In this document: positions 36,281 to 48,700 of the stretch, one piece after another
How positions within the stretch are numbered: position 1 is the first letter of the stretch
Layout of the letters: the number at the start of each line of letters is the position of its first letter
From: Aristolochia californica
Lineage: Eukaryota; Streptophyta; Magnoliopsida; Piperales; Aristolochiaceae
Assembly: GCA_029961685.1 (NCBI GenBank)
Contig: JARWKL010000010.1
Location: 26,758,067 to 26,822,066, forward strand
Length of the DNA stretch: 64,000 nt
Direction: 5' to 3'
Notes under the pieces: generated by a model
Databases searched by the model: none
Told to the model about the DNA's origin: nothing
Seen by the model: only the letters and a program-made list of their open reading frames with translations
Translations under genes and position numbers: made by a program

Positions 36281-37770
36281 TTATGTGTCCCCATTGTCAT
36301 CCTTTGACTCCTTAGACTTAGTGGTCCCTACCCCATTGCTCAACTCACGACCACTCCTAAGGGTGGTTATGGCTTTGGCTTGCTCATGGTGGGGTTTGGA
36401 ATTCAACCCACTCTCATGTGTGCTTTTGGGGTTAGGAATGGTTTGACTTGGGAGTCTATTTTGTGTTTGTTCACTCATATGGCTGGCCAACTGACTCACT
36501 TGCATGTCAAGTTTAGCAATGGAGGATTGTGTATTATGCATGAATAATTGAAGTGTATCCTCAAGTGAAGGTTTTTGTGGAATCAATGGCTGTTGAGTGA
36601 AGTGTGGGAGCGGAGCTTGGGGTTGACTAAACCCTGGAGGACCCCCAACCTATGGGCCCTTGGACCATGAGAAATTTGGGTGCCTAGCCCAACCCGGATT
36701 ATATGTTTCTGAAAAAGGATCGTTCCGGTTTGATCTATGAAAATTCTGGATTGCATTCAAGTCCTCAATGAGCTCTGGGTAGGATGAACTAGATGGACAC
36801 ATTTGTGTGGGATGAGATGAACCAGAGCATATGGCACAGACAGTAGATGGGTTAGGAGCAGGTGAACTCTTGGACACCATAAGGGCATCAATTTTTCTAG
36901 TCAACCCCTCAATCTTGGCCATGAGCATGGGTGTTTCACTAACCTCGTAGAGACCCCATGAGCATGGGATCTCCTATCAACATTAAATGATGAACCCCAT
37001 TGCTGAGATTGATCACTCAACGTTTCAAAAAAGTCCCACGCCTCACTAGCACTCTTACCCATCAAACTCCCACCACTCGTTGCATCTACCATGGATCTAA
37101 CCTGGGGTGTAAGTCCTTGATAAAAGTATTGCACTAAATGTCATTTCTCAAACCCATGATGCGGACACCTACGGATCAAATCCTTCCATTTCTCCTAAAC
37201 CTCATAAAAGTGTTCACCCTCCTGCTGCATAAAGTTGGAGATTTCTCTCCTGAGGGTTGTAGTTCTCTGAATGGGAAAGTACTTGGATAAGAATTTTGTG
37301 ACTAATGTGTCCCATGAAGTAATGCTGCCCACCTCCAAGGAATTAAGCCAAGACTTGGCCTTATCCTTAAGTGAAAATGGAAAAAGTCTTAACCGGATAG
37401 AGTCATCTGAGAAATTCTGGAATTTAAAAGTTGCACAAATATCTAAGAATTCCTTGATGTGGTAATATGGGTCCTCCTTCTCCAACCCATAGAATGTAGG
37501 GAGGAGTTGGATCACACCCGGTTTCAACTCATAACTGGCGGCAATAGTGGGTGGCAATATAATGCAAGAAGGTGATGTGAAGTGGGATGGGATAGAATAA
37601 TCCCTCAGGGCTCTATGGTCACCTCCTACAGGTAACTGTAATGGTTCACCCTGATTGGCCATGGTAGCTCCTAACTTGACTTCGGGTGTTTTCCTACAAA
37701 TATGTTCTACCTCTTCAACAAAGGAGCTAATGGTCCACCTAGGGAGCGGCGCCCGTGCATAAAAACACAA
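36281..37770 (-). pseudogene. Athila-like gag
   Basis: 37195-37770 carries the retrotransposon gag domain (FLDICATFKFQNFSDDSIRL, FPFSLKDKAKSWLNSL, FLSKYFP), continued after a stop at 36901-37134 (YFYQGLTPQVRSMVDATSGG, SASEAWDFFETLSDQSQQW). A frameshift near 36901-36928 leads to 36650-36928 with a zinc-knuckle-like CAICSGSSHPTQMC, and then 36281-36586. It is therefore interrupted by stops and at least one frameshift. Confidence 0.9.
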
Positions 37771-37899
37771 AAAGAAACAAAACGAACTATCAAATTAAGC
37801 TAACACACTCACTACTAAAAATATGAACTAACTAGAAGAAATAAAAATAATTCCATAAAAAATCACCAAGCTAAAATTATGAAAGAAAAAAATAATAAA

Positions 37900-37940
<41 letters not shown>

Positions 37941-37986
37941 CTAACCTAAGACTATGGAGAACAAAGAAATACACTTAATACGTGCC
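37771..37986 (-). other. Leader of the Athila-like element with AAT microsatellite
   Basis: Untranslated leader between primer site and gag. 37890-37938 is mostly (AAT)n. Confidence 0.7.
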
Positions 37987-38004
37987 TCCCCGGCAACGGC
38001 GCCA
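37987..38004 (-). other. Primer binding site (tRNA-Asp)
   Basis: The plus strand reads TCCCCGGCAACGGCGCCA, the 3' end of plant tRNA-Asp. The element strand is TGGCGCCGTTGCCGGGGA, the usual Athila primer site. Confidence 0.92.
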
Positions 38005-38010
38005 AAAACT

Positions 38011-39407
38011 TGATGTAGAATTTAGTTACATCGGCTTTAATACCTCGCAAGCGTACGAATCATTCATGTAATTTAGCGGGAAGCAAGGGTCATATCCACA
38101 GGGAGGACTGAATTTTGTGTATCCTTCAGTCAACTAGCCTAACCAAATATGATGAATTAATATTAACTAAACACTAATTATATCCTAAATTATCAAGCAA
38201 TCATCTGGTTAACTACCTATACAACAGGAAACGTCAACTCTGGATTTTACGGTGATTCGTGCCTCTCTCGAGCGCCACGTAACCACGGATCTGATTTCTC
38301 AATCCTTACGTCTAGCCCCTCTTGGGCACATAGAGTGAAAGACAGAAATCGGATTAAAATACCAAAATCCAACCTCAATTATAATTCTACCCTAATTAGC
38401 TAATTTAATCAAATATCTGGAAAACAAATATTCCATAAACATTAATTATCAAATCAGATTCAATAAACATTCAAAACCTAAGTTCAAACTATATAAAAAA
38501 TTAAATTCAAAAATGATGAATTACTCCCCTTCTCCTTCCTCTCGCTCAGGCAGCAACTCGTTCTCATGGGTGCTGCAATTTCCCGAAATCAATGGCTTCG
38601 GGTTGGCAAGAGTGAGTGGCCAGAGGTAGAGACGACGCCGGCGACGAAGGTTGGAAGCCGACGGACAGAGGTAACGTCCGGCGAAGAACGAAACAGAGCT
38701 GACGTTCTCTAACCAGCTCTCTCGAGTCTCAGTTGGAGTCGGAATAGCTCCGGGACTGGTCGAAAATATGTAATAGACGCCGGAGGATAGTCGGAAAGCG
38801 GAAGTGGCACTGGAGAAGCCCTCTCGGATCACTTCTCGGCCTGGCGAGCGATGACTGTCGAACTCACCTCGACGGAGACTCTCTCGAGCTCTCCTCGGGT
38901 TTGTTCTCGGTTGCTGGATGGCGATGGACGACGGTGGCGTGGTGAAAGATAGTGGCCCGACGAACGACAGTGGGGAACTCCTCTCGGATCCTCACCTGTT
39001 TCCGGTCCCAGCCCTTTGTTTTGGTCTCTGTTTTCTCTTGACGTTGTCCCTCCTCTCGTTCGACGCTCTCCTTCCCTTTAATACCCTCTTCTTTATTTTA
39101 AAACGATTTGACCTAAAAATGTCCTCCATTTCACTAAGGGCATTTTGGTAAATATCTCCTTCTCCACCAAAATTCTCCTGAAATTCCATAATTGAATCTA
39201 TAAAAAGCATTTCAGGAAGATATAAACCTTAAAAATAATGAAATATAATTCAGGAGAGAAAAATATGCAATATCGACAGTGATTAATGCCAAATTCAATA
39301 AATACTCATTTCAATTGAAAACCGATAAATAACCACCTATAACACAATTATAAAGGTTATTCTATTATAATTAACCTAGTTCTCATGTCAGAATATGGCA
39401 TCTATCA
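38011..39407 (-). repeat. 5' LTR of the Athila-like element
   Basis: 1397 bp, matching 29168-30573 with scattered substitutions and a few short indels. Confidence 0.95.
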
Positions 39408-39412
39408 CATAG

Positions 39413-40331
39413 CAAGACACATTCTTCATCTTAAAAAGATGTGACACTTCACCTTATTCATGCCACATTTTTCTTTAAGGGGGAGCTTTCCTACGGTGCC
39501 AATTATCACTTATGTTCCACCTCCTTCTTTGTGTGGAACTTCCTTATAATGGCAAGTGTCACCTATGTACCACCTCCCTTGCTTATGTAGTGATTAGGTG
39601 ACATCAAAGTGACATTTTCTTCTCGTTTGATTTTGGTAGTGATGTAACATAATTCTTTTCATCTTGACCATCAATAGAGCTTTGATTTCGATAATTGACT
39701 CCAATTTTGACTGAAAGTTTGGTTTCGACCAATGATCGACCCTTTGACTAAATCTCAAATACATTAACCTTTGAGAAGTTTGAATTTGACCATCAATCAA
39801 CCGGCAATCAGGTCCCTTCAATCTTGATCGTTGATCGATGTCAATAATCTTGATCGTTAATCAGGGTTTCATGCCTATAATTTTGAAACAATTTTCTTTA
39901 AAAAATTAGAAAGAGAGGAAAATTTCCCTTCTTAATGTACATAACATCTGACAACAAAGAGAGGAGAGGAGGGGTTCCACCCTTTGAGTGTGGAGGCTAG
40001 GAGGAGGGTCTCTGTTTCATATTGAATTGAAAGAGGAAAGAAAAAAAAAAAAAGATGTCTCACTCGTGGATCCCTTGTTGCCTACCTAAGAGAGAAGGCG
40101 GGGCAGTGCACCATCTTTCAAATAATTAATTGTAATTCACAATACTTGATTAAAATTTTGGCTCGGCCATATTTTGAATACAACTTATAAAGAAATCCAA
40201 AAAATCATAGAATAAGTTAGGTATGTGTCAGTGTCACCAAGTGGAGAAGTTTGGATGATAGAGTAGCATTGACATTTATCAAGGACATGCCCTTGACATA
40301 TTATGAGTAAATCCTGCAACGGGGACACTTA
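39413..40331. other. Spacer, no gene recognised
   Basis: AT-rich. It repeats CATCAATCAACC / TTGATCGTTGATC-type words at 39660-39870 but shows no coding frame of known type. Confidence 0.4.
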
Positions 40332-40521
40332 AGGTCTGTTTGGAACCCCATGAAAAATAAAATAAAATAAAATAAAAATTTGACCATTACTATTCCAAAA
40401 AATAGTTAGTTAAAAGAAGAATTTGATCATTATCTCATTTTTATTAACTATTTTTGAGAATAATAATGGTCAAATTCTCGTTTTCTTTTATTATTTTTTT
40501 CTAGGGGTTCCAAACAGACCC
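40332..40521. mobile_element. Tourist-like MITE (fold-back, TTA target site)
   Basis: A 190-bp element with terminal inverted repeats AGGTCTGTTTGGAACCCC and GGGTCTGTTTGGAACCCC (as read inward from each end), flanked by TTA on both sides (40329-40331 and 40522-40524). The inner arms also pair: AATTTGACCATTACTATTC on the left matches the complement of GAATAATAATGGTCAAATT on the right, so nearly the whole element can fold into one hairpin. Ends and TTA duplication fit the PIF/Harbinger Tourist group. Confidence 0.85.
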
Positions 40522-40524
40522 TTA

Positions 40525-42008
40525 GGGGGTGATTAGTGCATTTCGAAAGTGTAGTGGAAAGTGAAAGTAAATTACCTAATTAAAGTGAATTACTTTTTTG
40601 TATTAGTGTGTTCAATAGAAAGTGTAGTGTAAAGTATTTTCTTGTGTTAGTGTGCACAATGAAAATTTTAATGGAAAGCAAATATGAGAATTTGCTCAAT
40701 ATGAGTACCCGCATTTTTGTTCCGATCTTATCATTCAAATTGTTGAGGCCAATATTGCCATGCAAGAACAAATTATCAGTTGTGGATTTTGTTCCTTAGG
40801 CACGAAATGAGGGAAAATGAAACTGAAACAGGATTGCTTGGGTACAACTTATGGGGGAAAAGAGTAAGGAAATAATTTAAAAGCTTCAATCATAAATTAA
40901 AGTAGTTGAGAGCTCATGCAAATTATTACTCTTGTAAAACTAGGAACACTACAAAGCTATTCTGTTTCAGACATCTCTACCAAATTCGTAATCAAGAGGA
41001 GCATAGAGAGAATTATAACATATTTATTTGACTCAATTAGCGATTCTAATAGAACTGCAATCTCTCTGTTCTTGTTGGAGATGCAGATGAGAAAAGAAAC
41101 ATTTAGAAACCGCACAATCTGCTGAGAGCATCAAATCAAGTTCAGAACTTGAAACTTCAAAAACTTAAAACAAAAATCGATAAAGCACATGCAGCTTGTT
41201 GGGACAGAGAAAAAACTTATCTTCAACTTTCGGTGGATCGCTAGAGACAATTTTGATCAGCCCAGAACCTTTGGTAGCACCGAAACTCTCTTCCTGCTTG
41301 CACAAAATTCATCTTTCTAGGAGTGAAGAGAGTCGAGAGAGCTGAAGGTGCACGAGTTGACGTTGCTCAAGCGTCAACTCTATTCCTCGATAGCTTCTCG
41401 TACATTGTCGACCTGTTGTTTCGCAGAAATCTCACGACCCCTGCTTCCTCGTCTCCACATAAAGTCCTTGTTAAGGAAGGGAAGGGAGAGATTGTACCTG
41501 GTTAAAAGATGCGCAGTTTTTAAAGCAGCTTCCTTACTTGGTTGTTTTAAAGGAAGGAGTTAAATGCCAGGGGCAACCTTTACTCGCTTCTCTTGTTTCC
41601 TCTCAAACCAAATCACACAGCTGACGAGGTCGTATATTTCATACTCAAAAACCTGAATGCGTAGAACAAATATTACTGCTAGATCCAAATGCTATATTTT
41701 ACAGCCTGTGCAAAATTGAAGTTACCATTTACAGGTCTACGCCAAAGGCACTGGGGCCAAACTTGAATCGCACTTTCATGAATGGTGTCCAGTTCACTAG
41801 TCAATCCGCGATAAGCAGGACCTTTGGATGAATTACAGGGTATGCTTCACAGATGATACAAATAAAACTATATATACTTCAGAGAGTAGAAACAGAAACA
41901 GCAGAACCATTCACAGAAACTGTAAACATCTCTTCATACATAACATTTTTTCTCTAATTGCCCAAAAGAATTGTTATGACAACGCCTATTGAGCGGGCGT
42001 TCTTTATA
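40525..42008. other. 3' flank of ARP5, no other gene recognised
   Basis: The part nearest 42008 should include the ARP5 3' untranslated region. Two overlapping plus-strand frames (41323-41505 and 41348-41563) in a G+C-richer patch show no domain I recognise. Confidence 0.45.
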
Positions 42009-45000
42009 TCACAGGGTATACTTAATTTGATATTTCCATAGCCAATCTTCACCTTTCTCATAATAATCTTGCCTAGAAAAAGTTTGTCCAGAAAATAGTA
42101 CCGAAGCAGCATAAGTAGCAGCCCCACGCCATGCATCAAAAATAGGATCAGAGGCCCTGATCACTCTGATTGGAGAAAGGAATGGTTGAATTTTGCGGAC
42201 CCCAGCTTCCAAACGACCATCCATCCCAGGAAACAGACAACTTCCACCAGTCATAAGTATTGAATTGGTAATTTTAGACTCAATATCGTCAATCTTTGAT
42301 GGCAACCGCCGTACTGAGACACCAACCATTTCATCTAAGCCTGCCTGGTCAATCCCAACCATGTTTGGCTGAAACAAGATTTCTGGGCATCGAAACCGTT
42401 CAACGCCAAGAACAATCTGGAAATCTTCTGCAGTCAGAGGACGGAATCGTGGAACAAGCTCAGGTATTGTTTGGAGGACTCCCTGGCCCATCTCAGATTT
42501 TGCAACAAAGGTTGGATCAATATCCTGTCATGGTTCACAACATCGAATGTAAATCCTCAATATGCTGTCGGAAAAAAATGTAAAAATTCATCAAATCATC
42601 AGCATGATGAGAGCCAAAATTAAACATCCAAGCTTTAAATGGTTGATTAAGCATGGGGATGAACTGCCAATGACTAAACAAGTTCATCTCATGAGGAAGG
42701 TACTATTGCGCAATCATCATCCACCGCAGACCCACATGGATATGAATTTGGACCATGAAATGAAAGAGTGTACAATTTTACCTGACAAGAAGCAGCATTA
42801 GCATGTTGCTAATTAGATTAACTCAATGTAACAACAACTGACCTGCAGCCGGGAAGTGACACGAGCTAATTCTGTTTCATCTTCATCAGGTCCATCATCA
42901 TCATCATCATTGTCTTTGCTCATCAGTTTGTAGAGTTGCCAATCTTCATCCTTGGCTCCAAAGGTGTCTTCACCTTTGCCTCTATCAAATGCAGCAGTAG
43001 TCAGTAGACGCATCCTTTCTTTCTGAGCTGCATTTAATCGCTCACCACGTCCAACACCTCCTGACAAACTTTGGTTACCATTAGTGCGGGACCCATTAGT
43101 CTTCAACCTCTTGCGCTGCTCCACCTTTTCAGAAAGTTCTTTGTGTTTTGCTCGAAGTTGTTCTAAATAAAGCTCTGGATTCTCCCTGCCATGAAACATG
43201 GATCCGTCTTTTAAAGAATTTGTGAGATGCAGATCAATGTATAATGCAAGATGAAAACAGTGACAAAATGCCTTAAGAGGGAACACATCAAGTATGGTAT
43301 ACAGCAGGTTTACACATCTAATGGTGACCCACTCGTGAGAATCACCATGAGAGTTTACCTTTTAGGTGAACACCCTCATTTACCTCTTCTCTAATTAGAA
43401 AACTTGATCTCACATTGTCTAGTGAGTTCTGAATCATTCATATTTCACCATTCAACTTTCTAGTACATTTGTTTGACTGTATGCTTGATATAGACATCAC
43501 GAAATGGTCAAACGTTTCATGAAAAATTATTTTATTATTATTGTTAAGTTGGGTCCAAGGCCTATCCCAAAATGACTAGCCAACTTAGGAAACCTCTTTA
43601 CCAACTAATAAACTCAAGATCTTTGTACTCACTAATCCATGTGGGACTATTCCTTAACAATGTTAAATTGGGTCCAAGGCCTTATCCCAAAATGACTAGC
43701 CAACTTAGGAAACCTCTTCCCAACTAATAAACTCAAGATCTTTGTACTCACTAATCTATGTGGGACTATTCCCTAACACTCCCCCTCACGAGTAGATCCT
43801 CTTTTGTGGCTCTACAAGTGGATAATTTAGGAGTAAGCAATTTAGGTGTAGGCCCTCTTTTGTGGCTCTACAAGTAGATAGTTTTAGGTATAGGCCCTTT
43901 TTTTGTGACTCTACAAGTGGATACTTTAGGTGTAGGCCCTCTTTTTGTGGCTTTACAAGTAGATAGTTTAGGTGCAGGCCCACATATGAGTACCCGCTCT
44001 GATACCATGTTAAATTGGGTCCAAGGCCCTATCCCAAAAAGACTAGCCAACTTTTTTTTTTTTTTTTTTAAATGATGCTGAAATGACTAGCCAACTTAGG
44101 AAACCTCTTTACCAACTAATAAACTCAAAATCTTTGTACTCACTAATCTATGTGGGACTATTCCTTAACAATTATTATTTTGAAATTGATGAGTTTATTA
44201 AGTACAAGAAAGAGAACAATATAGATTCAGGAATGGGGCCTCATTACAATAAGAGATTGGAGGAAGACACCAGTCCTAACAAGGGAATCAGCCAAAGAAT
44301 TGGCTAATCACAGTATGTGAGTCCAAATACAAGAAAGAAAAGAGGAGATGTCCTTGATATCATGAAAGGTATTCCAATGGCACCAAGGGGGCTCGGAAGA
44401 AGGGGAAGAACACCAAAAGATCACCACTTTGGGGCCACCTTCAATGATGAGAGGGCCCGACAAATGACCCCTTTATAGAATGAGGCCCTAGAGGAGGGCC
44501 ATGAGTTCCACAGAAGTCCCAAATGCCCAAGGTGGGAGAGGAGGGTGGTAGCATTAGAGTTAGGATGACTCCTCCAAGTCCGACCAGCCCCAAGTTGCCA
44601 AGGGAGTTGCGTCTAAATTGAACTTGAGAAAGTTCAAAGGAGGAGGCTTCCATTCATGCAAGGGATGGCTAACAATCATAGCGGAATTTGGGCAATACAT
44701 CGCCAATTGTTGCATAGAGAGATATCGCCAAGATGAGTGAACTCCTTCCTCATGTGAATCCATGTGGAAATCTGGCCAATTATGCTAGAAACAACTTCAT
44801 CAACTTTGGCATATTTGAGATTGAATTGGCGGTTGTTCCTTTCCCTCTAGCTGAATTGGCCGAAGCAAGCTGATAGAAGTGCTTTCCCAAGGCGAGGGAG
44901 GTGATCCAAGAGAGCTGGAGACAAGTAGAGATGAGGTCCTTAGAAAGGCAAAGCTGAAGGATGATGAGGCTAAGCAACTGAGTCCATACTCTCCATGCAA

Positions 45001-45688
45001 TAGGATAGTGGAGGAGGATGTGGGAGACACTCTCCTCGCCCAGTTCACAAAGAGAGCAGAAGATAGAGGGCCTTGTATTGCAGCACTTTCGGAGGTTGTC
45101 AATAGCCAGGATTTTGTTGTGCAAAGCGCTCCAAATGTAAAACCTGATCTTGGGAGGGGCTAAAAGTCGCCATGAAAGAGTTGTGTGGCGTTGCCCAAGA
45201 TCCGATGTCCAACTAGAAAGGTAGAGCACCATATAGGAGAGAGATTGTGATGAGTTCCCCTACAAGTCCACCATTGAGTCTCCCGATTGAGTCTAGCAGC
45301 AACCATGGGCCTCCAAACAGCATGCGGGGAGGTGTTAAATTTTCAAAGCCACTTGAGAAGGAGGGCCAGATTCATGGTTTTGGTAGGAGTGGATGCCTAG
45401 CCCATTAAGAACCTTCGATTGACAAACCCCCTTCCAATTAATGAGGTGGTACTTGAAGCCGCCATCGGCTCCTCTCCATAGAAATCTTTTTTTTATGTGA
45501 ACAAGGTAGTGGTAAATGAACATCAGACATGGGAGGAAGGAGAGATAGTAGTTGGGAAACCCAACAATACATGAGTTGAGGAGAGTTAGGCAGTCAGCGT
45601 TCTATAAGAGTCTTCCCCACCATGTTGCAAGCCTATGCTCCATTTTCTCGACCAGAGGTGCCCATAAGTTTCTGTGAGGGCAGCTGTC

Positions 45689-45722
<34 letters not shown>

Positions 45723-48700
45723 TGTCCCAAGTATATGGTGGCAAGGCAATCAGCCATGGATTGAAGAACCTCTGTGGTGACGTGGTAGCCCATAATGGTG
45801 GTTTCGTGCAGTTCATTTTCTACTCGGAAGTAATTTCAAATAACCCAAGGAGGGCCTCGATCCGTTTGACTTGCTAAAGTGTGACGTGCCAAACCAGAGT
45901 GTCATCGACAAACTAAAGAATGGGGCAGTCAAATTCCTGATGCTCATCAACCAAGGGAGAGCCAACCAACTATCCTGGCCAAGTGGAGAAGGGAGGACAA
46001 GTATTCTGCAATGAGGTTGAAAAGTAGAGGGGAGAGGGGATCTCCCTGACAAATGCCTCTGGTACCTTTGAAGTAGACACAAGTGGTGCCTTTGAGGAGA
46101 AGTGAATAGGAAACTGAGGAGATGCAACTCCTTATCCAAAAACTTCATTGCATGCCGAAAGCAATCCGATCAAGAATGTCATCCAGCAGCTGCCAATTGT
46201 CCTGATCGAATGCCTTCTCAAGATCAAGCTTAATGATGATTTTAGGTTTCCTTGAGCGCCTGAAGTGGTCCGCAAGCTCATGGCTGCCATAGCCAAGTCA
46301 AGGATGGAGCGACCCTTCATGAAGGCACTTTGCCCTGGAGGATGGCAATGGGGAGCGCGTCTTTGAGACGACCAGGAAGGATACAAGCAATTATCTTGTA
46401 CGAGTTGGAGACCAAGCTGATGGGACGAAAATTGGGGGGTGGTAAATGACAATTTTTTGGGGACAAGGGCAATGAAGGATGCTTCCATTGCCCGGTAGGT
46501 TTCAAATAAGTGAAAACTATTCCAATTGGCAATGAAGAATACTCCAATTGTCTTCCTTGAGAATCAACCAACATCTTCGGTAGAATTCCCCACTGAATCC
46601 GTCAAGGCCAAGAGCGTGATCAGTTGGCATTCCCAAGACCATATCCTCGATTTCTAAGGTGAAGAAGGGAAGCTCAAGGAGAGAGGCAACACTAGGGGAG
46701 ATTCTTGACAGTTGAATCCTTTGTACGATGGGCCGAATGAGGTGCTCTTCTGTATATAAAGCTGCAAAACAATAACAATGGCATTAGTGATGGAGGTCAT
46801 GCCCAAGGTTACTTTCCGATGCACAAAGAAGTAACTCGATCGGTCCTATGTTAGGCTGAGGCAACAGCACGGAAGAATTTATTGTTCCCGTCCCCATCAA
46901 CCTGCCATTGAAAGCGAGTTTTTGCTTCTACTGGATGCACTCACAATGGGTGAACACTTGGAAGTTACCGAGGAGAGAAATGCAGAGGGCAAATTCAGCA
47001 GGGGTAAGAGGTTGTTGCCTTTCCATCTCATCAAGTTGAGAGATCTGGAATGGGAGAGTCGAGTGATCCACATCAGCAGCTATAAGTTGGTCCAAGGACC
47101 AGGCCTTGAGCTTCCCTTTTAGAGCTTTCAGCTTTTGGGGAAGTTTCCACTCAAAGGTGACATTGACAGAGGTGCTGGTCCACCAATCAGATAGGAAGTA
47201 ATCAAATTCTTTGTGGAGAAGCCAGGAATTTTCAAACAGGAATCAGATAGGTGCTTAGTACCCCATCTGCCAGCCTTGGTGTCCAACTGGATGGGCCAAT
47301 GGTCAGACATAGTGCGGGATAGGTGCTTAGTACCCCATCTGCCAGCCTTGGTGTCCAACTGGATGGGCCAATGGTCAGACATAGTGCGGATAAGGACACA
47401 ACCAGTGGCATTCACATAAAGTCTCAGCCAATCCTCATTAGCCAGGAAGTAGTCAAGCTTGGAGAGGATGGGATGTGACTAGCAGTTGGACCAGGTGAAG
47501 GATTTGCCCTAAGTGTTGATTTCGTCGAGCTCGCAGCCTTTGATGAAATCAGCAAACCTGTGCATAGAAGAGGAGATACGAGGGAGTGGAAAGGATCTCT
47601 CATTACAATACTGGATGACATCACCCACGAACAACCAGGGGTGATTCCACATTTGTGTGAGGGAAGAAAGTTTATCCCCGAAAGCATGCCTCTCCCTGTA
47701 TCGTGTAGAACCATACACAGCCTCAAGAAACCAAGTGGTCTCGAAGCAACGGTCACAAAGAGTAAGACCAATGGAGAAGAAACTAAGTTTGGTGTCAATG
47801 ACATAAACCAGGTTGCCCAAAGGATCAGGATGCCCCTCGAGTGTCCCACTGCATTCAGTGCTGTCCAGCTGAGGGAGCAGCAGCTCTTGAGGTCACGGGC
47901 AATTGAATCACACATACATTGAGCCTTGGTCTCTTGGAGGATGACAATGAAGGATTTGTTTGAGGCAAGAAGACTACTGAATGTGGCTCACTTCCGTTGG
48001 GAGCCAACTCCACAGATGTTCCAAGAGGAGATGATCATTTCTTGTTGGATTTGGTTTTGGTGACTCATTTGCCATCAATGTTGCTAGGTAGCTTGCCTTT
48101 GTAGACAACCCCCAAGACCTCAGCTAGCTCCATCATTTGGTGCCAGGCATATCAGTGCCGTTCGAACTGAAGCCCGACCACAAGGTCGAGGGATCTTCCA
48201 TTACAAGGCAGAAAGAGGAACTGGCCAATCATGGCATAAACTTTTTAGTGGTTGGGGTTGCTTGACTCCCCATGAAGGAGCCATCTCTACAACTTTTCCT
48301 TTCCTCTAGTATGTAACAAGGAGAGGAGGAGAGGCATTTTTGGAATAGTCCATGTGAACGATTGTTGAGGCAGTTCGGTTAGGGGGTTGGGTTTTGATGG
48401 GAGTGGCTGACTCAGAGTCGGAGTGGAGGTCATAATGTGGGTCAAAAAGGTCGCTACGGTGTGGTGGTGAAAGCAGGAGGTCATCCATGCTAGAAGTGTC
48501 AAGGTGGACGGTGTTGTGGCAAAGGGCTTGAGCAATGTTGGAGTGAAAATGGGAAAAGGATGATGATTTGGTATTGTCAGCAGGTCTACGGTGGTTAGGC
48601 AAGGTGTCCAAAGATATGTTAACTGGAGGGGAGGGTGATTGCGGAAGCAGCTATGTGTTGGAATCAAGATCAGGTGAGTGCCAGCTGTTGCCAAGTTGAC

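Larger units (their letters stand above)
29168..39407 (-). mobile_element. Full-length Athila-like gypsy retrotransposon
   Basis: A 10.24 kb element with LTRs 29168-30573 and 38011-39407, flanked by exact CATAG duplications (29163-29167 and 39408-39412). An 18-base tRNA-Asp primer site adjoins the right LTR and a polypurine tract adjoins the left. Minus-strand order is gag, protease, RT, RNase H, integrase, the gypsy (Metaviridae) order. The gag wording, tRNA-Asp priming and long LTRs point to the Athila lineage. No envelope-like frame was found in the 1.8 kb between integrase and 3' LTR. The LTRs are much more alike than those of the copia elements here, so this is probably a younger insertion, but its genes are broken. 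Confidence 0.95.

Noticed and set aside
45694..45816. Proline-rich protein suggested by the minus-strand frame
   Set aside because: The prolines come from a G homopolymer inside a decayed LINE.
47213..47922. Long plus-strand frames opposite the LINE
   Set aside because: They are shadows of the minus-strand endonuclease region, and the repeated part only mirrors the 72-bp duplication.
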